Shown here: positions 1-8,419 of the stretch, one piece after another | Layout of the letters: each line of letters opens with the position of its first letter | Numbering within the stretch: the first letter of the stretch is position 1 | Origin: an uncultured Duncaniella sp. | GTDB taxonomy: Bacteria > Bacteroidota > Bacteroidia > Bacteroidales > Muribaculaceae | DNA: 64,000 bases | Assembly (NCBI GenBank): GCA_910586665.1 | Contig: CAJUIX010000002.1 | Location: 123,250-187,249, forward strand | Direction of reading: 5' to 3' | Notes under the pieces: model-generated | Database searches by the model: none | Told to the model about the DNA's origin: nothing | The model's input: only the letters and a program-made list of their open reading frames with translations | Position numbers and translations under genes: made by a program

Positions 1-792
1 TCCGAGCTCGTTGCCGTGGTCAGGAAGATTATCGTAGTACTTCACCGAAGCCTTCTTCACTGTCTCGAGATTCTTTTCGGCAGATGTGCCGCCGATGACG
101 AAGGCGATGTGATAAGGGGGACATGCAGCTGTGCCGAGGCTCTTCATCTTCTCCACGAGGAAGGGGACAAGGGTCTTGGGGTTGAGAATTGCCTTTGTCT
201 CCTGGTAGAGATAGGTCTTGTTGGCTGAACCGCCACCCTTGGCCACGAATAGGAACTTATATTCATCACCCTCGCCGGCGTGGATGTCAATCTGGGCGGG
301 AAGGTTGCAGCCGGTGTTGACCTCGTCATACATGGTGAGGGGCGCGTTCTGCGAGTAGCGGAGATTGTCGGTGGTGTAGGTCAGATAGACACCCTTGCTG
401 ATTTTCTCCTCATCATCACAACCTGTGTACACATTCTGACCCTTTTCGCCGTGGACGATAGCCGTGCCGGTATCCTGGCAGAAGGGGAGGGCGCCTTTGG
501 CTGCCACCTCTGCGTTGCGAAGCATGGTGAGGGCCACAAACTTATCGTTTTCGGAAGCCTCGGGGTCGGAAAGAATCTTGGCTACCATCTCATTGTGCTC
601 GCGACGCAGCATGAAGGCATTGTCGTGGGTACATGCACGGGCGAGGACGGTAAGAGCCTCGGGGTCAACGACGAGAAATTCGTGACCGCCCCAGTTTTCG
701 ACCTTGACATAGTCAGAAGTGAGTTTGTAGTATTCAGTAGTATCAGGTCCGAGCGGGAACATCGGCTGATATTTGAACGGTTTGGTTGCCAT
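1..792 (-). CDS. Class I fumarate hydratase, N-terminal part (runs off the left edge)
   Basis: Interconverts fumarate and malate in the cytoplasm, using an oxygen-sensitive [4Fe-4S] cluster. The reverse strand reads open from an ATG at 792 to base 1, giving 264 residues of a family normally near 545. It begins [15 protein letters not shown] and carries the family stretches [42 protein letters not shown] and [16 protein letters not shown]. Two of the three cluster cysteines known from E. coli FumA (in CQDTG and in AACPPYH) are visible; the third would lie beyond the window. A promoter at 839-869 precedes it. In Bacteroidales this enzyme serves the fumarate-respiration/succinate branch. The assignment is very safe; whether the rest of the gene is intact cannot be seen. 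Confidence 0.95.
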   Translation of the reverse strand, partial: MATKPFKYQPMFPLGPDTTEYYKLTSDYVKVENWGGHEFLVVDPEALTVLARACTHDNAFMLRREHNEMVAKILSDPEASENDKFVALTMLRNAEVAAKGALPFCQDTGTAIVHGEKGQNVYTGCDDEEKISKGVYLTYTTDNLRYSQNAPLTMYDEVNTGCNLPAQIDIHAGEGDEYKFLFVAKGGGSANKTYLYQETKAILNPKTLVPFLVEKMKSLGTAACPPYHIAFVIGGTSAEKNLETVKKASVKYYDNLPDHGNELG

Positions 793-838
793 ATAAATTA
801 AAATTTGATGATTTTTAGTCTGATAAATTCTTAGACCA

Positions 839-869
839 CAAATTTACAAACTATATTTCAAATGGCAAA
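839..869 (-). promoter_or_regulatory. Bacteroidetes-type promoter for the fumarase gene
   Basis: Reading the reverse strand, TTTG (866-869), a 19-base spacer and TAAATTTG (839-846) match the Bacteroidetes -33/-7 consensus TTTG...TAnnTTTG. The expected transcript start leaves a leader of about 43 bases before the ATG at 792. Confidence 0.6.
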
Positions 870-886
870 CTAAACATTGACGCTAT

Positions 887-1432
887 TTAATAAATAGGAA
901 ATTTATGCCATAATTTAAGATTACTTATGTTTCCTGCGTTTGTGGAAACGTTCCTGGAAGCGGCGCTTGGGGTGGATGACGGGTAGGGTGATTGGGTGGA
1001 TTCTGCAACAGTGGTTATATTTTCAGAGTCTGTCTCGGCTGCGGTTTCGAGAGTTGGATTGGTATTTTCAGATTTAGTTTCGGGCTTTTCAATGAGACTG
1101 ACAGTGTCCTGAACGGCTGTTTCAGCTATGGATTTCTTTTCGGATGCTTTGATGGCCTTTCTTTTATTTGCCCGTAGGCGCGCAGAGGCCGAGCGGGCGA
1201 TTGCACGGTTAATTTCAGGTTGCAGGAGATTGAAAACCAACAGAATCTCAGCCGGAGAGTTATAGAATGGACCTAAGCCTTTGATGATATATTCGTCGAC
1301 GGCCTCAATGCAGGCTTTTTCCATTGATTGCGACAGATTAATAGAACGGCAGCTTGCGGATATGCGTTCACACAGGTCGGAATAGAACTTTTTGGATACG
1401 ATTTTGACTGCTTCGGGCTGATTCTTTTTCAT
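887..1432 (-). CDS. Small uncharacterised protein, possible frameshift near its 3' end
   Basis: A 181-residue protein of unknown function. Residues 1-100 look like a compact, probably helical domain with four cysteines, ending in the basic run RANKRKAIKASEKKS. Residues 100-160 are a low-complexity Ser/Thr/Glu/Pro linker. The last 30 residues as read (ending LWHKFPIY) look random. In the neighbouring (-1) frame the same DNA encodes KRRFQERFHKRRKHK followed by a stop at 921-923, a strongly basic tail that looks more like a genuine C-terminus. Either the gene has lost or gained a base around 990-1005, or the acidic/polar tail is real. ATG at 1432 is the only good start. A TAACTTTG box lies upstream. 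No signal peptide. No function is assigned. Confidence 0.6.
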   Translation of the reverse strand: MKKNQPEAVKIVSKKFYSDLCERISASCRSINLSQSMEKACIEAVDEYIIKGLGPFYNSPAEILLVFNLLQPEINRAIARSASARLRANKRKAIKASEKKSIAETAVQDTVSLIEKPETKSENTNPTLETAAETDSENITTVAESTQSPYPSSTPSAASRNVSTNAGNISNLKLWHKFPIY

Positions 1433-1450
1433 GGTTCGGGTTGTTTTTTA

Positions 1451-1476
1451 CAGGAAGTCGATTAACATTCTTCCTG
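1451..1476 (-). promoter_or_regulatory. Leader hairpin upstream of the small basic protein gene
   Basis: A perfect 7-bp stem (CAGGAAG/CTTCCTG with a 12-base loop) lies in the predicted leader, 18 bases upstream of the ATG at 1432. It may influence translation or RNA stability; nothing shows a ligand. Confidence 0.25.
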
Positions 1477-1502
1477 CGGGGTTTAAATTTGTTTTGTTGC
1501 AA

Positions 1503-1510
1503 CAAAGTTA
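1503..1510 (-). promoter_or_regulatory. -7 promoter element of the 887-1432 gene
   Basis: TAACTTTG on the reverse strand fits the -7 consensus TAnnTTTG exactly. I see no TTTG at the right distance upstream, so the promoter is only half supported. Confidence 0.4.
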
Positions 1511-1548
1511 AGCCCTGAAAATGCCCGAAATAGTGCGATAAAGCAAAA

Positions 1549-1578
1549 GCAGCCCGAAAAAATTTCATTTCAGGCTGC
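1549..1578 (-). terminator. Intrinsic terminator of mutS2
   Basis: On the reverse strand, GCAGCCTGAAA pairs with TTTCGGGCTGC (11 bp with one G-U pair) around an 8-base loop, followed by TTTTGCTTT. It begins 14 bases after the mutS2 stop codon. Confidence 0.75.
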
Positions 1579-1591
1579 CTAATAGTATATA

Positions 1592-4063
1592 TTATTTCAG
1601 ATTCACGACCGTGATGCCGGCTCCGCCGAAGCGCACGTCCTCGTCGTGGAAGGAATCGATGCCCGGAGTGGCGGCGAGAAGCGAGCGTATGGCCTGGCGG
1701 AGGGCCCCAGTGCCGGTGCCGTGGAGGATACGGACGCGGGGGATGCAGAAGCGGATGGCGTCGTCGATAAAATAGGTGACAGCCTGGACCGCCTCGTCGG
1801 CACGCATGCCTCGCAGGTCGATTTCCTGCTTGAAATTCAGCTGCCGCTCGTAGCCGGAGTCGATTGTCTGCATTGACAGTCCCGACTTGGCCTCGGATTT
1901 AGGCTGCGCGTCGGTGGCTTTCAGACGGTCGAGTTTCACGGTGGTCTTGAGGTGGCCGAAGGCGACTATGGCGGTCTTGCCCGAAACTTCGAGAACCGTT
2001 CCGACAGTCCCGGCGCCGTCGAGACGCACGTTGGTACCGACTGTAATCTCGCGGGGCTTCTGAGTCTTCCCCTCGCTTGATTTTTCGGCAGCAGCGGCCG
2101 ATTTCTTTTTCTTCTTGGGTGCTTTGGAAAGTATGTCGTTGCCGTCGCGATAGTGCTTCGACTCCTTTTCGAGGGCCAGCCGCTCCTCTTTCAGCTTGCG
2201 GCGTGCCTCGAGGGTCTGCTCGCGCTCGGCGTTGGCATGTTTGATGTCAGCAATGGTGCGCTCGATTACGGCATTTGACGAGTCGAGAATCTTCTTTGCC
2301 TCCGTGCGTGCCTCCTCGATTATGTCGCGACGCTTTGAGCGCAGCTGTTCAGCGTCCTCGGAATATTGCGCGAGCATCTGCTCGAGTTTCTTCTCCTTCT
2401 GGCGGATGGCTGTGCGCTTGTTCTCCCAATATCGCTTGTCGCGGGTGATGTCGAGAAGATAGTTGTCGAGATTCATGTATTCCTTGCCGACAATCTCCTC
2501 CGCGACAGAAATAATCTCTGCCGGGAGGCCGATTTTGCGGGCAATCTCTACCGCGAATGATGAGCCGGGGTTGCCTATCGAAAGTTTGAACATCGGCTGC
2601 ATCAGGTGGCGGTCATAGAGCATGGAGCCGTTGACAAGGCCGGGCGTATCTTCGGCAAACTGCTTCAATATCTGGTAGTGGGTGGTGACGATGCCCCACA
2701 TTTTCTTCCCGTTCATCTGTTCGAGGATTGCGCGGGCGAGTGCGCCCCCAATCTGAGGCTCCGTGCCCGAACCCATTTCGTCGATAAGGAAGAGCGAGCC
2801 TTTGCGTCCGCGCTGGAGCATGAATTTCATGCTGCGCAGGTGGCTGCTGTAGGTCGATAGGTCATCCTCGAAGTTTTGGTCGTCACCTATGTCGACAAAC
2901 ATATCCTTGAACACCCCGAAGTGCGAATTGTCATAGACCGGGGGGAGGATGCCGCACTGGAGCATATATTGGAGCGTGCCTACAGTTTTCAGACACACCG
3001 ACTTACCGCCGGCATTTGGGCCTGAGATTACGAGGATGCGGTGCTCCTTGTCGAGAGTGATGTCAATCGGGACGATTTCCCTGTGCTGGCGCTCGAGCGA
3101 GAGTTTGAGCACCGGGTGGCAGGCATGGTACCACTCCAGCTCTTCTCCGTCGTGGAGATTTGGCATGGTTCCGCCGGTCACGTCGGCATAGTGTGCCTTG
3201 GCATTGATAAAGTCAAGGTGATATATGATGCCGGCGCAGGAAAGCATCTCCCTGATGTGGGGACGCAGCTCGTCGGCGATGCCGGTGAGTATCCTGACGA
3301 TCTCACGGTGCTCCTCAAGTTGCAGCTCGCGGGTGAGATTGTTGGCCTCGACCACCTCTGCCGGCTCTATGAAGAGCGTCTTGCCGGAAGCCGACTCGTC
3401 GTGGACTATACCCTGGATCTTGCGCTTGTTCATCGGGGGGACGGGTATGACCAGGCGGCCGTCGCGGACGGCGGGAGTGGTGTCGGCCTCGAGCCAGCCC
3501 TGCGAGATGGCTGTGCTGAGCACGCGGCGGAGTATCGAGTTGACACGTCCCGACATGCCGCGCAGGCGGGTGCGTATGTCGGCAAGGGCAGGAGAGGCGT
3601 TATCCTTCACCAGGCCTGTCGACGAATCAATGGCGCGGTCTATCATCATGCCGAGCGACAGGGGGATATATGACAGCTCCTCGGCTATGTTTGAAAGAAT
3701 CGGGTAGGGTGTGCGCCCGTCCACCTTGTGGCGCTGGAAGAATAGGGACACGGCGCTGTAGCAGTCGAGCATGCGCCGGATTTTGATGAGATCTTTGATT
3801 TCGAGGAATGTGCCGGGTATCTTGATGACTGCGAGGTCGCGGTCGATGTCGCTGACACCCTCGAGGGGCAGTGTCTCGTTACTGTGGTTGACCGACTGCA
3901 TTTCAGCGACGGCTTTGAGCGCCTCCTCGACAGCCTTGAAGTCGGAGAGAAACAGCATCTCCTCGCAGCGGCGGCGCGAGCCGTCACAGTGGCAACGCGC
4001 GGCAATCTCGCCGCGCACGCCGTTGAATCCTATTTTTTCTTCAATTCTTTCAGGGTAAATCAT
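1592..4063 (-). CDS. mutS2: Endonuclease MutS2
   Basis: An 823-residue MutS2, the MutS paralogue that lacks the mismatch-recognition domain. It acts on branched DNA or, in some bacteria, rescues collided ribosomes. The ATPase carries Walker A GPNAGGKS (residues 348-355) and Walker B LIDEMGSGTEP (about 426-436). A long charged coiled-coil region follows (about 520-660), then a lysine/alanine-rich linker, a KOW-like segment, and a C-terminal Smr nuclease domain (about 745-823) with IDLRGMRADEA and the HGTGTG loop. Length and domain order are standard. The ATG at 4063 sits only 4 bases after a TAACTTTG -7 box, suggesting a leaderless mRNA. It stands alone as a transcription unit with its own terminator. 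Confidence 0.95.
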   Translation of the reverse strand: MIYPERIEEKIGFNGVRGEIAARCHCDGSRRRCEEMLFLSDFKAVEEALKAVAEMQSVNHSNETLPLEGVSDIDRDLAVIKIPGTFLEIKDLIKIRRMLDCYSAVSLFFQRHKVDGRTPYPILSNIAEELSYIPLSLGMMIDRAIDSSTGLVKDNASPALADIRTRLRGMSGRVNSILRRVLSTAISQGWLEADTTPAVRDGRLVIPVPPMNKRKIQGIVHDESASGKTLFIEPAEVVEANNLTRELQLEEHREIVRILTGIADELRPHIREMLSCAGIIYHLDFINAKAHYADVTGGTMPNLHDGEELEWYHACHPVLKLSLERQHREIVPIDITLDKEHRILVISGPNAGGKSVCLKTVGTLQYMLQCGILPPVYDNSHFGVFKDMFVDIGDDQNFEDDLSTYSSHLRSMKFMLQRGRKGSLFLIDEMGSGTEPQIGGALARAILEQMNGKKMWGIVTTHYQILKQFAEDTPGLVNGSMLYDRHLMQPMFKLSIGNPGSSFAVEIARKIGLPAEIISVAEEIVGKEYMNLDNYLLDITRDKRYWENKRTAIRQKEKKLEQMLAQYSEDAEQLRSKRRDIIEEARTEAKKILDSSNAVIERTIADIKHANAEREQTLEARRKLKEERLALEKESKHYRDGNDILSKAPKKKKKSAAAAEKSSEGKTQKPREITVGTNVRLDGAGTVGTVLEVSGKTAIVAFGHLKTTVKLDRLKATDAQPKSEAKSGLSMQTIDSGYERQLNFKQEIDLRGMRADEAVQAVTYFIDDAIRFCIPRVRILHGTGTGALRQAIRSLLAATPGIDSFHDEDVRFGGAGITVVNLK

Positions 4064-4067
4064 AATG

Positions 4068-4075
4068 CAAAGTTA
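4068..4075 (-). promoter_or_regulatory. -7 box of mutS2, apparently giving a leaderless mRNA
   Basis: TAACTTTG on the reverse strand is followed by four bases (CATT) and then the ATG of mutS2. With a start about 4 bases after the box, the transcript would begin at or next to the ATG. No clear -33 TTTG is visible. Confidence 0.45.
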
Positions 4076-4171
4076 CAAAGAATATTCGATAAATAGGGGC
4101 ATCGCCGTAAAACTATTGGCCGGGAGAGTTGTTTAAGGGATATACATATCAATCAAAACCTTTTATTAATT

Positions 4172-4675
4172 ATGAAATTGAAAAACATTATCCCGGCTGT
4201 GGCATCGTGTGCGATGTTCTTCACCGCAGCAGGAATGTCGGCCCAGGTTCCCAATCTCAATGGTAGCAACCCGGGCATAGCTATTGCCGGTTCCCAGAAT
4301 ATCAACCAGATTCCCGAGAAGGCAAAGGCCTTTATCGAGAAGCATTTCAAGAATGTCGGCATCAAGACCTGCGAGAGATATTTTGCAAAGGGCAAATATG
4401 AGGTAGAACTGACCGACGGAATCGATCTTGAATTTGACATGGAGGGGAACCTCGTCGAGATTGATGCTCCCGACAATACGCTCCTCCCGGTCACCGTGGT
4501 TAAGGAAGTCATGCCTGCAAAGGCCTATGAGCGCCTCGAAAAGGACGGCTACAGCGCTATGGTCGAGTCAATCGAGCTTAACAATGGCAAGGTCTACGAG
4601 GTCGAGCTAAATCTTGCCGGCCCTGACACCTATATTTTCGATATCGACGGTGTGTTCATCGCTATAGAAGACTAA
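4172..4675 (+). CDS. Secreted PepSY-like domain protein
   Basis: A 167-residue exported protein. Residues 1-24 are a signal peptide (basic start, hydrophobic core, cleavage likely after MSA). The mature part resembles the Bacteroidetes PepSY-like / beta-lactamase-inhibitor-like family (PF11396): two related alpha-beta units, about residues 45-100 (with KYEVELTDGIDLEFDMEGN) and 105-166 (with GKVYEVELNLAGPDTYIFD). Members are periplasmic and mostly of unknown function; some sit near two-component systems. It is a single-gene unit, converging with the outer-membrane receptor gene downstream and sharing a hairpin with it. Family assignment is fairly sure; the role is unknown. Confidence 0.8.
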   Translation: MKLKNIIPAVASCAMFFTAAGMSAQVPNLNGSNPGIAIAGSQNINQIPEKAKAFIEKHFKNVGIKTCERYFAKGKYEVELTDGIDLEFDMEGNLVEIDAPDNTLLPVTVVKEVMPAKAYERLEKDGYSAMVESIELNNGKVYEVELNLAGPDTYIFDIDGVFIAIED

Positions 4676-4687
4676 GATTCTACAAAC

Positions 4688-4746
4688 ACATATATGTCGC
4701 AATGGGCGCTGCATCAAAATGACGCGGTGCCCATTGACATATATGT
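4688..4746. terminator. Bidirectional terminator hairpin between convergent genes
   Basis: ACATATATGTC followed by CAATGGGC pairs with GCCCATTG followed by GACATATATGT, with a 2-base bulge in the left arm and a partly paired GC-rich tip. It ends at the stop codon of the receptor gene on the reverse strand, so it probably serves both converging genes. Confidence 0.6.
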
Positions 4747-7337
4747 CAGAATCTTACCTGGATGCCGGCGAGGATGTTGCGTGGACGGAGGCGGTAGCTG
4801 TACTCCGAGGAGGAGAGGGAGCCGTAGACCATGTATCTGTACTCGCGTTGGTCGAGAATGTTCTTAGCGTCGAGCTGTAACCGCACCTTACCACTGACTT
4901 TCCAGACCGCCGAGATGTCGAGTAGCGTCAGCCCGGCATGGTTGTTGCCGGAAAATCGGTTGTAATAATACTCTGCACCGAATGTGAATTCCCAGCGGTT
5001 CTCGGGAATCAGGGTCAGCGCGAGGTGGTGGAGGGTTGAGCTGTTGTCGGCACTCTGCTCACCCTTGATTTTAAGACTCGAATAGGTGAAATTCAGATTA
5101 TAGTTGAGCGAGAGCCATGAAGTCAGCGAACTTTTAAAATATGGATTCACTTGCAGGCTCGTCTGCCTTATGAATGGATGACACAGACCGTCGCGCATGG
5201 ATGCGGAGGAGCTTCTTGTCGCGGTAAAATCGAGGCCTGTGACGATGCGCGAGTGCATCAGTCCCTTGCTCACGCCTCCGCTGAGCGTCAAATAGTCCGA
5301 TTCGGAGCGTCGGCGGGCAAATGTAGAGATTATCATGTCCTCCTTGAATATTTGCGCGGAGGTCAGAGGGGAGCGGGCATGGTTATAGGATGCCGAGAGA
5401 TTGACGAATAGGGCATTGAGCGGGTTGCGGTAGCGATAGCTGACGGATGCGCCTGTCGATGCGCTTAGTGATTCTGTCGGCAGCGGGATATAGAGATTGC
5501 GGTAGTCGGTGAGTATGACCGAGCTGATGAAAAGTGCGGGAGCCGGCTGCGTCAGTGCGTAGCTCGCGGAGGCCGACAGCTCTGACTTGGCCGTAAGTTG
5601 GCGATGTATGCTGACCGAGGGGGTGACTACCGGGAAATCCATCGGACCGTGTATGGCATAGTGTGACCATTTTATGAGTGAGGCAAGAGTGGCGCGCCAT
5701 CTTCCGCGGATGTATTCGATTCGGGGCCGTGCATAGATTTCGCCTATGAAGGCGTTGTCGTAGTTTCCCATCCCGTCAAGACGGACGTCGAGGCGGTGAT
5801 AAGAGATGTCGGCACCAGCGTTGATATATAGCTTCCAATAGTGGTAGAGGCGTCCGTAGTCTGTCTCTGTCCTCGACCTCAGGTCGGTTGACGTCAAATA
5901 TTGTGCAAAGGATTCGCCACGGGTGACGCCGAGGCGGTCGGAGGCATGACGGAGAGTCGTGCGGGAGCTGAGGGTGAAAATCCTCTGTTCATTGCGCTTG
6001 ACGAGCTTAAAATCGTTGCCGGCAGAGAGATTCCTGCGCCCGACAGTCTGCCGGAGAGCAGTTGTCCCTGTTATGTCCGATGCCGCATCGTCCCACACGG
6101 CTTCGAGGCTGAAATTGTCTTTGAGATAATAGTTGCGGCGGTTGGTCTCTGAGAGCAGCTGCGCCGAGAGGTCATGGCTTCGGGTCGACATATCATTTTT
6201 CTGAAAGAAGGGGCTTATGGACGGGCTGAGATAGTCTGTGAGGCACTGCGTGCGGTAGTCGAGGAAGTCACCTGCATAGTTAAGTTTCAGTCTAAGGTTC
6301 GTGTCTCCTCTCTTCCAGGAGGTGATTGCATTGGCGAGCCATGAATCATTGTCACGCGTGCGGCGCTCAGGGAGGGGAGATGAGATGATGTCGGCCGAGA
6401 TATAGTCCGGCCAGAGGTTTTCGGTATATGGGCCTGCGAAGAGATTGTCAAACTCATGGTCAATAATCTGCGATTCGGGATTCCAGCCGCTGTTGTCTGC
6501 TTTGAGAGTGAAGAGGTTCTGAATCTTCGGCGCCATCCTCATGGTGAAGACCGAGGCTCGGTAAAGCAGCGGGGCGAAACCTGTCGCAGCCTCCGTATAG
6601 CCCACCCAGCGGCTGCGGGCATCCTCTTTGAGCTTGAGATTGATGCCTGCCTCCTCGGGAAACTCGAGCCCTTCGAGAGCCTTGATAGGCTGGTGGTTCT
6701 CCATGACCTCTACGGACTTCACATCTTTATGGGATATGTTCTCAGTGGCGAGACCATATTGTCCGCCGATGAAGTCGCTGCCGTCGAGATAGAATTTGTT
6801 GATTGGCTTCCCCTGATAGTTGATTGTGCCGTCGTCGTCCACCTTTATGCCCGGAAGACGCTTGATTATGTCGATGATAGCATTGTCCTCAGGGCGGGCA
6901 AAGCGGTCTACGTTGAACACGAGCGTGTCACCCTTGGCATATATGTCGGGCGCCTTGACTATGACTTCGTTGAGCAGCGTAGAGGCGGGAAAGAGTGGCA
7001 CTGACGAGAAGTCTGCGTTTATCGGCAGGCGGACAGTCTCGTAAGCCATACGCCGAAAGGAAAGAGAGTCTGTGCCGTTGCGGATTTTCAATGTGAAGCA
7101 TCCTGAGGCATTGGTGGATGTGAAGCCCGAAGCCTTTCCTCCCGCTCCGATTCCCTGCACGACCACTCCGGCAATCGGCTTCCCGCTCTCTCCGTCGATG
7201 ACCTTGCCGCTCACTTCGGCCGGAGAATTTTGCATAGCCGGACTGTAGGGACGTTGCGCGCAACGTCCGTCGGTGACAGCATTTGCAACACCTCCAAACA
7301 GAAGCATGAGTATAAAAAAGCTGTATCTTAATGTCAT
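4746..7337 (-). CDS. TonB-dependent receptor-like outer-membrane protein
   Basis: An 863-residue outer-membrane beta-barrel protein. It has a signal peptide (about residues 1-21), a carboxypeptidase-D regulatory-like beta-sandwich (about 40-115, starting VSGKVIDGESGKPIAGVVVQG), a plug-like region (about 115-240, with IIDIIKRLPGIKVDDDGTI and INKFYLDGSDF), then a barrel of alternating aromatic strands ending in ILAGIQVRF, with the terminal Phe expected by the BAM complex. It starts one base inside the stop codon of the GLPGLI gene (TAATG), so the two are translationally coupled. The substrate is unknown; there is no SusD partner, so a polysaccharide system is unlikely. The GLPGLI pairing instead suggests metal, peptide or envelope-stress work. 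The divergent two-component system probably controls it. Confidence 0.9.
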   Translation of the reverse strand: MTLRYSFFILMLLFGGVANAVTDGRCAQRPYSPAMQNSPAEVSGKVIDGESGKPIAGVVVQGIGAGGKASGFTSTNASGCFTLKIRNGTDSLSFRRMAYETVRLPINADFSSVPLFPASTLLNEVIVKAPDIYAKGDTLVFNVDRFARPEDNAIIDIIKRLPGIKVDDDGTINYQGKPINKFYLDGSDFIGGQYGLATENISHKDVKSVEVMENHQPIKALEGLEFPEEAGINLKLKEDARSRWVGYTEAATGFAPLLYRASVFTMRMAPKIQNLFTLKADNSGWNPESQIIDHEFDNLFAGPYTENLWPDYISADIISSPLPERRTRDNDSWLANAITSWKRGDTNLRLKLNYAGDFLDYRTQCLTDYLSPSISPFFQKNDMSTRSHDLSAQLLSETNRRNYYLKDNFSLEAVWDDAASDITGTTALRQTVGRRNLSAGNDFKLVKRNEQRIFTLSSRTTLRHASDRLGVTRGESFAQYLTSTDLRSRTETDYGRLYHYWKLYINAGADISYHRLDVRLDGMGNYDNAFIGEIYARPRIEYIRGRWRATLASLIKWSHYAIHGPMDFPVVTPSVSIHRQLTAKSELSASASYALTQPAPALFISSVILTDYRNLYIPLPTESLSASTGASVSYRYRNPLNALFVNLSASYNHARSPLTSAQIFKEDMIISTFARRRSESDYLTLSGGVSKGLMHSRIVTGLDFTATRSSSASMRDGLCHPFIRQTSLQVNPYFKSSLTSWLSLNYNLNFTYSSLKIKGEQSADNSSTLHHLALTLIPENRWEFTFGAEYYYNRFSGNNHAGLTLLDISAVWKVSGKVRLQLDAKNILDQREYRYMVYGSLSSSEYSYRLRPRNILAGIQVRF

Positions 7338-8239
7338 TATTTGTCTCTCCAGTCTCGTTCAATGTATTCGAAGGGAATCTCAATAGGGTCGTAGGCATCG
7401 GGAATCGGGTTGCCGTTCTCATCGCTGACTGTCACCTTGCCGCCGCCGGTAGCCTCGAAGTAGGCGTAGGGGTTGATGTCGAAACGGTGTTTGGTGTCAT
7501 AGAATTTTTGGCGCGAGGTCTTGTTATAGGGGATGTCATAAAGCGTGATCGGGCGGAGCGAGTTGTTTTTGATGCCGATGCACACGAAGCTGTACCGGTC
7601 GCCGTCGGCTTTGGCCTCCATGATGAGCCCGGGTAGCCCGTGGAGCTTCCACGGCCCTTCCATGACGGGAATATCCTCGGCGTAAAAGACCGTCCATTCG
7701 CGACCACGGAAAGTACATATGGCTCCCTTGCACTCGTAGCCGAGTATGGTCTTGACACTGTCGGTCAGCTCCCAGTCAAAATCGGGTGTTTCCTCCTCAT
7801 ATCTGAACCAGTCATCGCAGACCTTGTCGGCCACGGTCAGGCGTCCGGCTGCGGGATAGTTCTTGAACACATTCATGAAGTCGCCCTGCTTCATCTTGCC
7901 CTCGACAATCGCCTGGGTGCGCTGCTCGGGGGTGGTGTTGAGAGTTATTGAGTCGACAGTCAGATTCGTGAGGCTCGTGAACTTCGAAAGCCCGTCGGGT
8001 GCAATTTGTAGAATCATCTTGTCCTCCTCACGCGCGCCGTCGACTGCTCCGACAGAGTCGACACTGAACGAATAGTCATATGTGAACTCCAACGTGCCCT
8101 CCTTCTGCGACAGGACAGTCGATTCGGGGACTTCGGGGCGGAAGATACTGATTTTGCGGCGCGACACTTTGCCACTGACTATTGACGGCAGTAGCACTGC
8201 GATGACTAACGATGCGATAGGAAGGATTTGTTTTCTCAT
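7337..8239 (-). CDS. GLPGLI family exported protein
   Basis: A 300-residue periplasmic protein of the Bacteroidetes GLPGLI family (TIGR01200), recognised by the motif HGLPGLIMEAK and the context FYAEDIPVMEGPWKL just before it. The signal peptide covers about residues 1-24 (MRKQILPIASLVIAVLLPS). The start is taken at ATG 8239; an in-frame TTG at 8251 would only add MLTI ahead of the signal peptide. Its stop codon overlaps the ATG of the receptor gene by one base. The family has no established biochemical function; its members regularly precede outer-membrane receptors. Here it would be the periplasmic partner of the barrel protein. Confidence 0.9.
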   Translation of the reverse strand: MRKQILPIASLVIAVLLPSIVSGKVSRRKISIFRPEVPESTVLSQKEGTLEFTYDYSFSVDSVGAVDGAREEDKMILQIAPDGLSKFTSLTNLTVDSITLNTTPEQRTQAIVEGKMKQGDFMNVFKNYPAAGRLTVADKVCDDWFRYEEETPDFDWELTDSVKTILGYECKGAICTFRGREWTVFYAEDIPVMEGPWKLHGLPGLIMEAKADGDRYSFVCIGIKNNSLRPITLYDIPYNKTSRQKFYDTKHRFDINPYAYFEATGGGKVTVSDENGNPIPDAYDPIEIPFEYIERDWRDK

Positions 8240-8404
8240 AATCGTAAGCAATTTTTGTGTGATTGATTTGATGCTGCAAAGTAAGCACCCGTAAGCCTAT
8301 TGCGACGAAAATAATCCTTACTCAAAAATAAAGGAATTATTACTAAATTATTACTCACGCTGAAAATCAGCCTTCCCGCAGGCCGTACTTTAGCCTATAT
8401 TTCA

Positions 8405-8412
8405 TAATTTTG
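8405..8412 (+). promoter_or_regulatory. -7 box of the histidine kinase operon
   Basis: TAATTTTG ends 7 bases before the ATG at 8420, so the predicted leader is about 3 bases. No TTTG lies at the -33 position, which may mean activator dependence, for example autoregulation by the response regulator. Confidence 0.45.
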
Positions 8413-8419
8413 CAGACAT

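Noticed and set aside
280..801. 173-codon forward-strand frame at the left edge
   Set aside because: It is the antisense shadow of the fumarase gene, whose reverse-strand frame gives an unmistakable class I fumarase.
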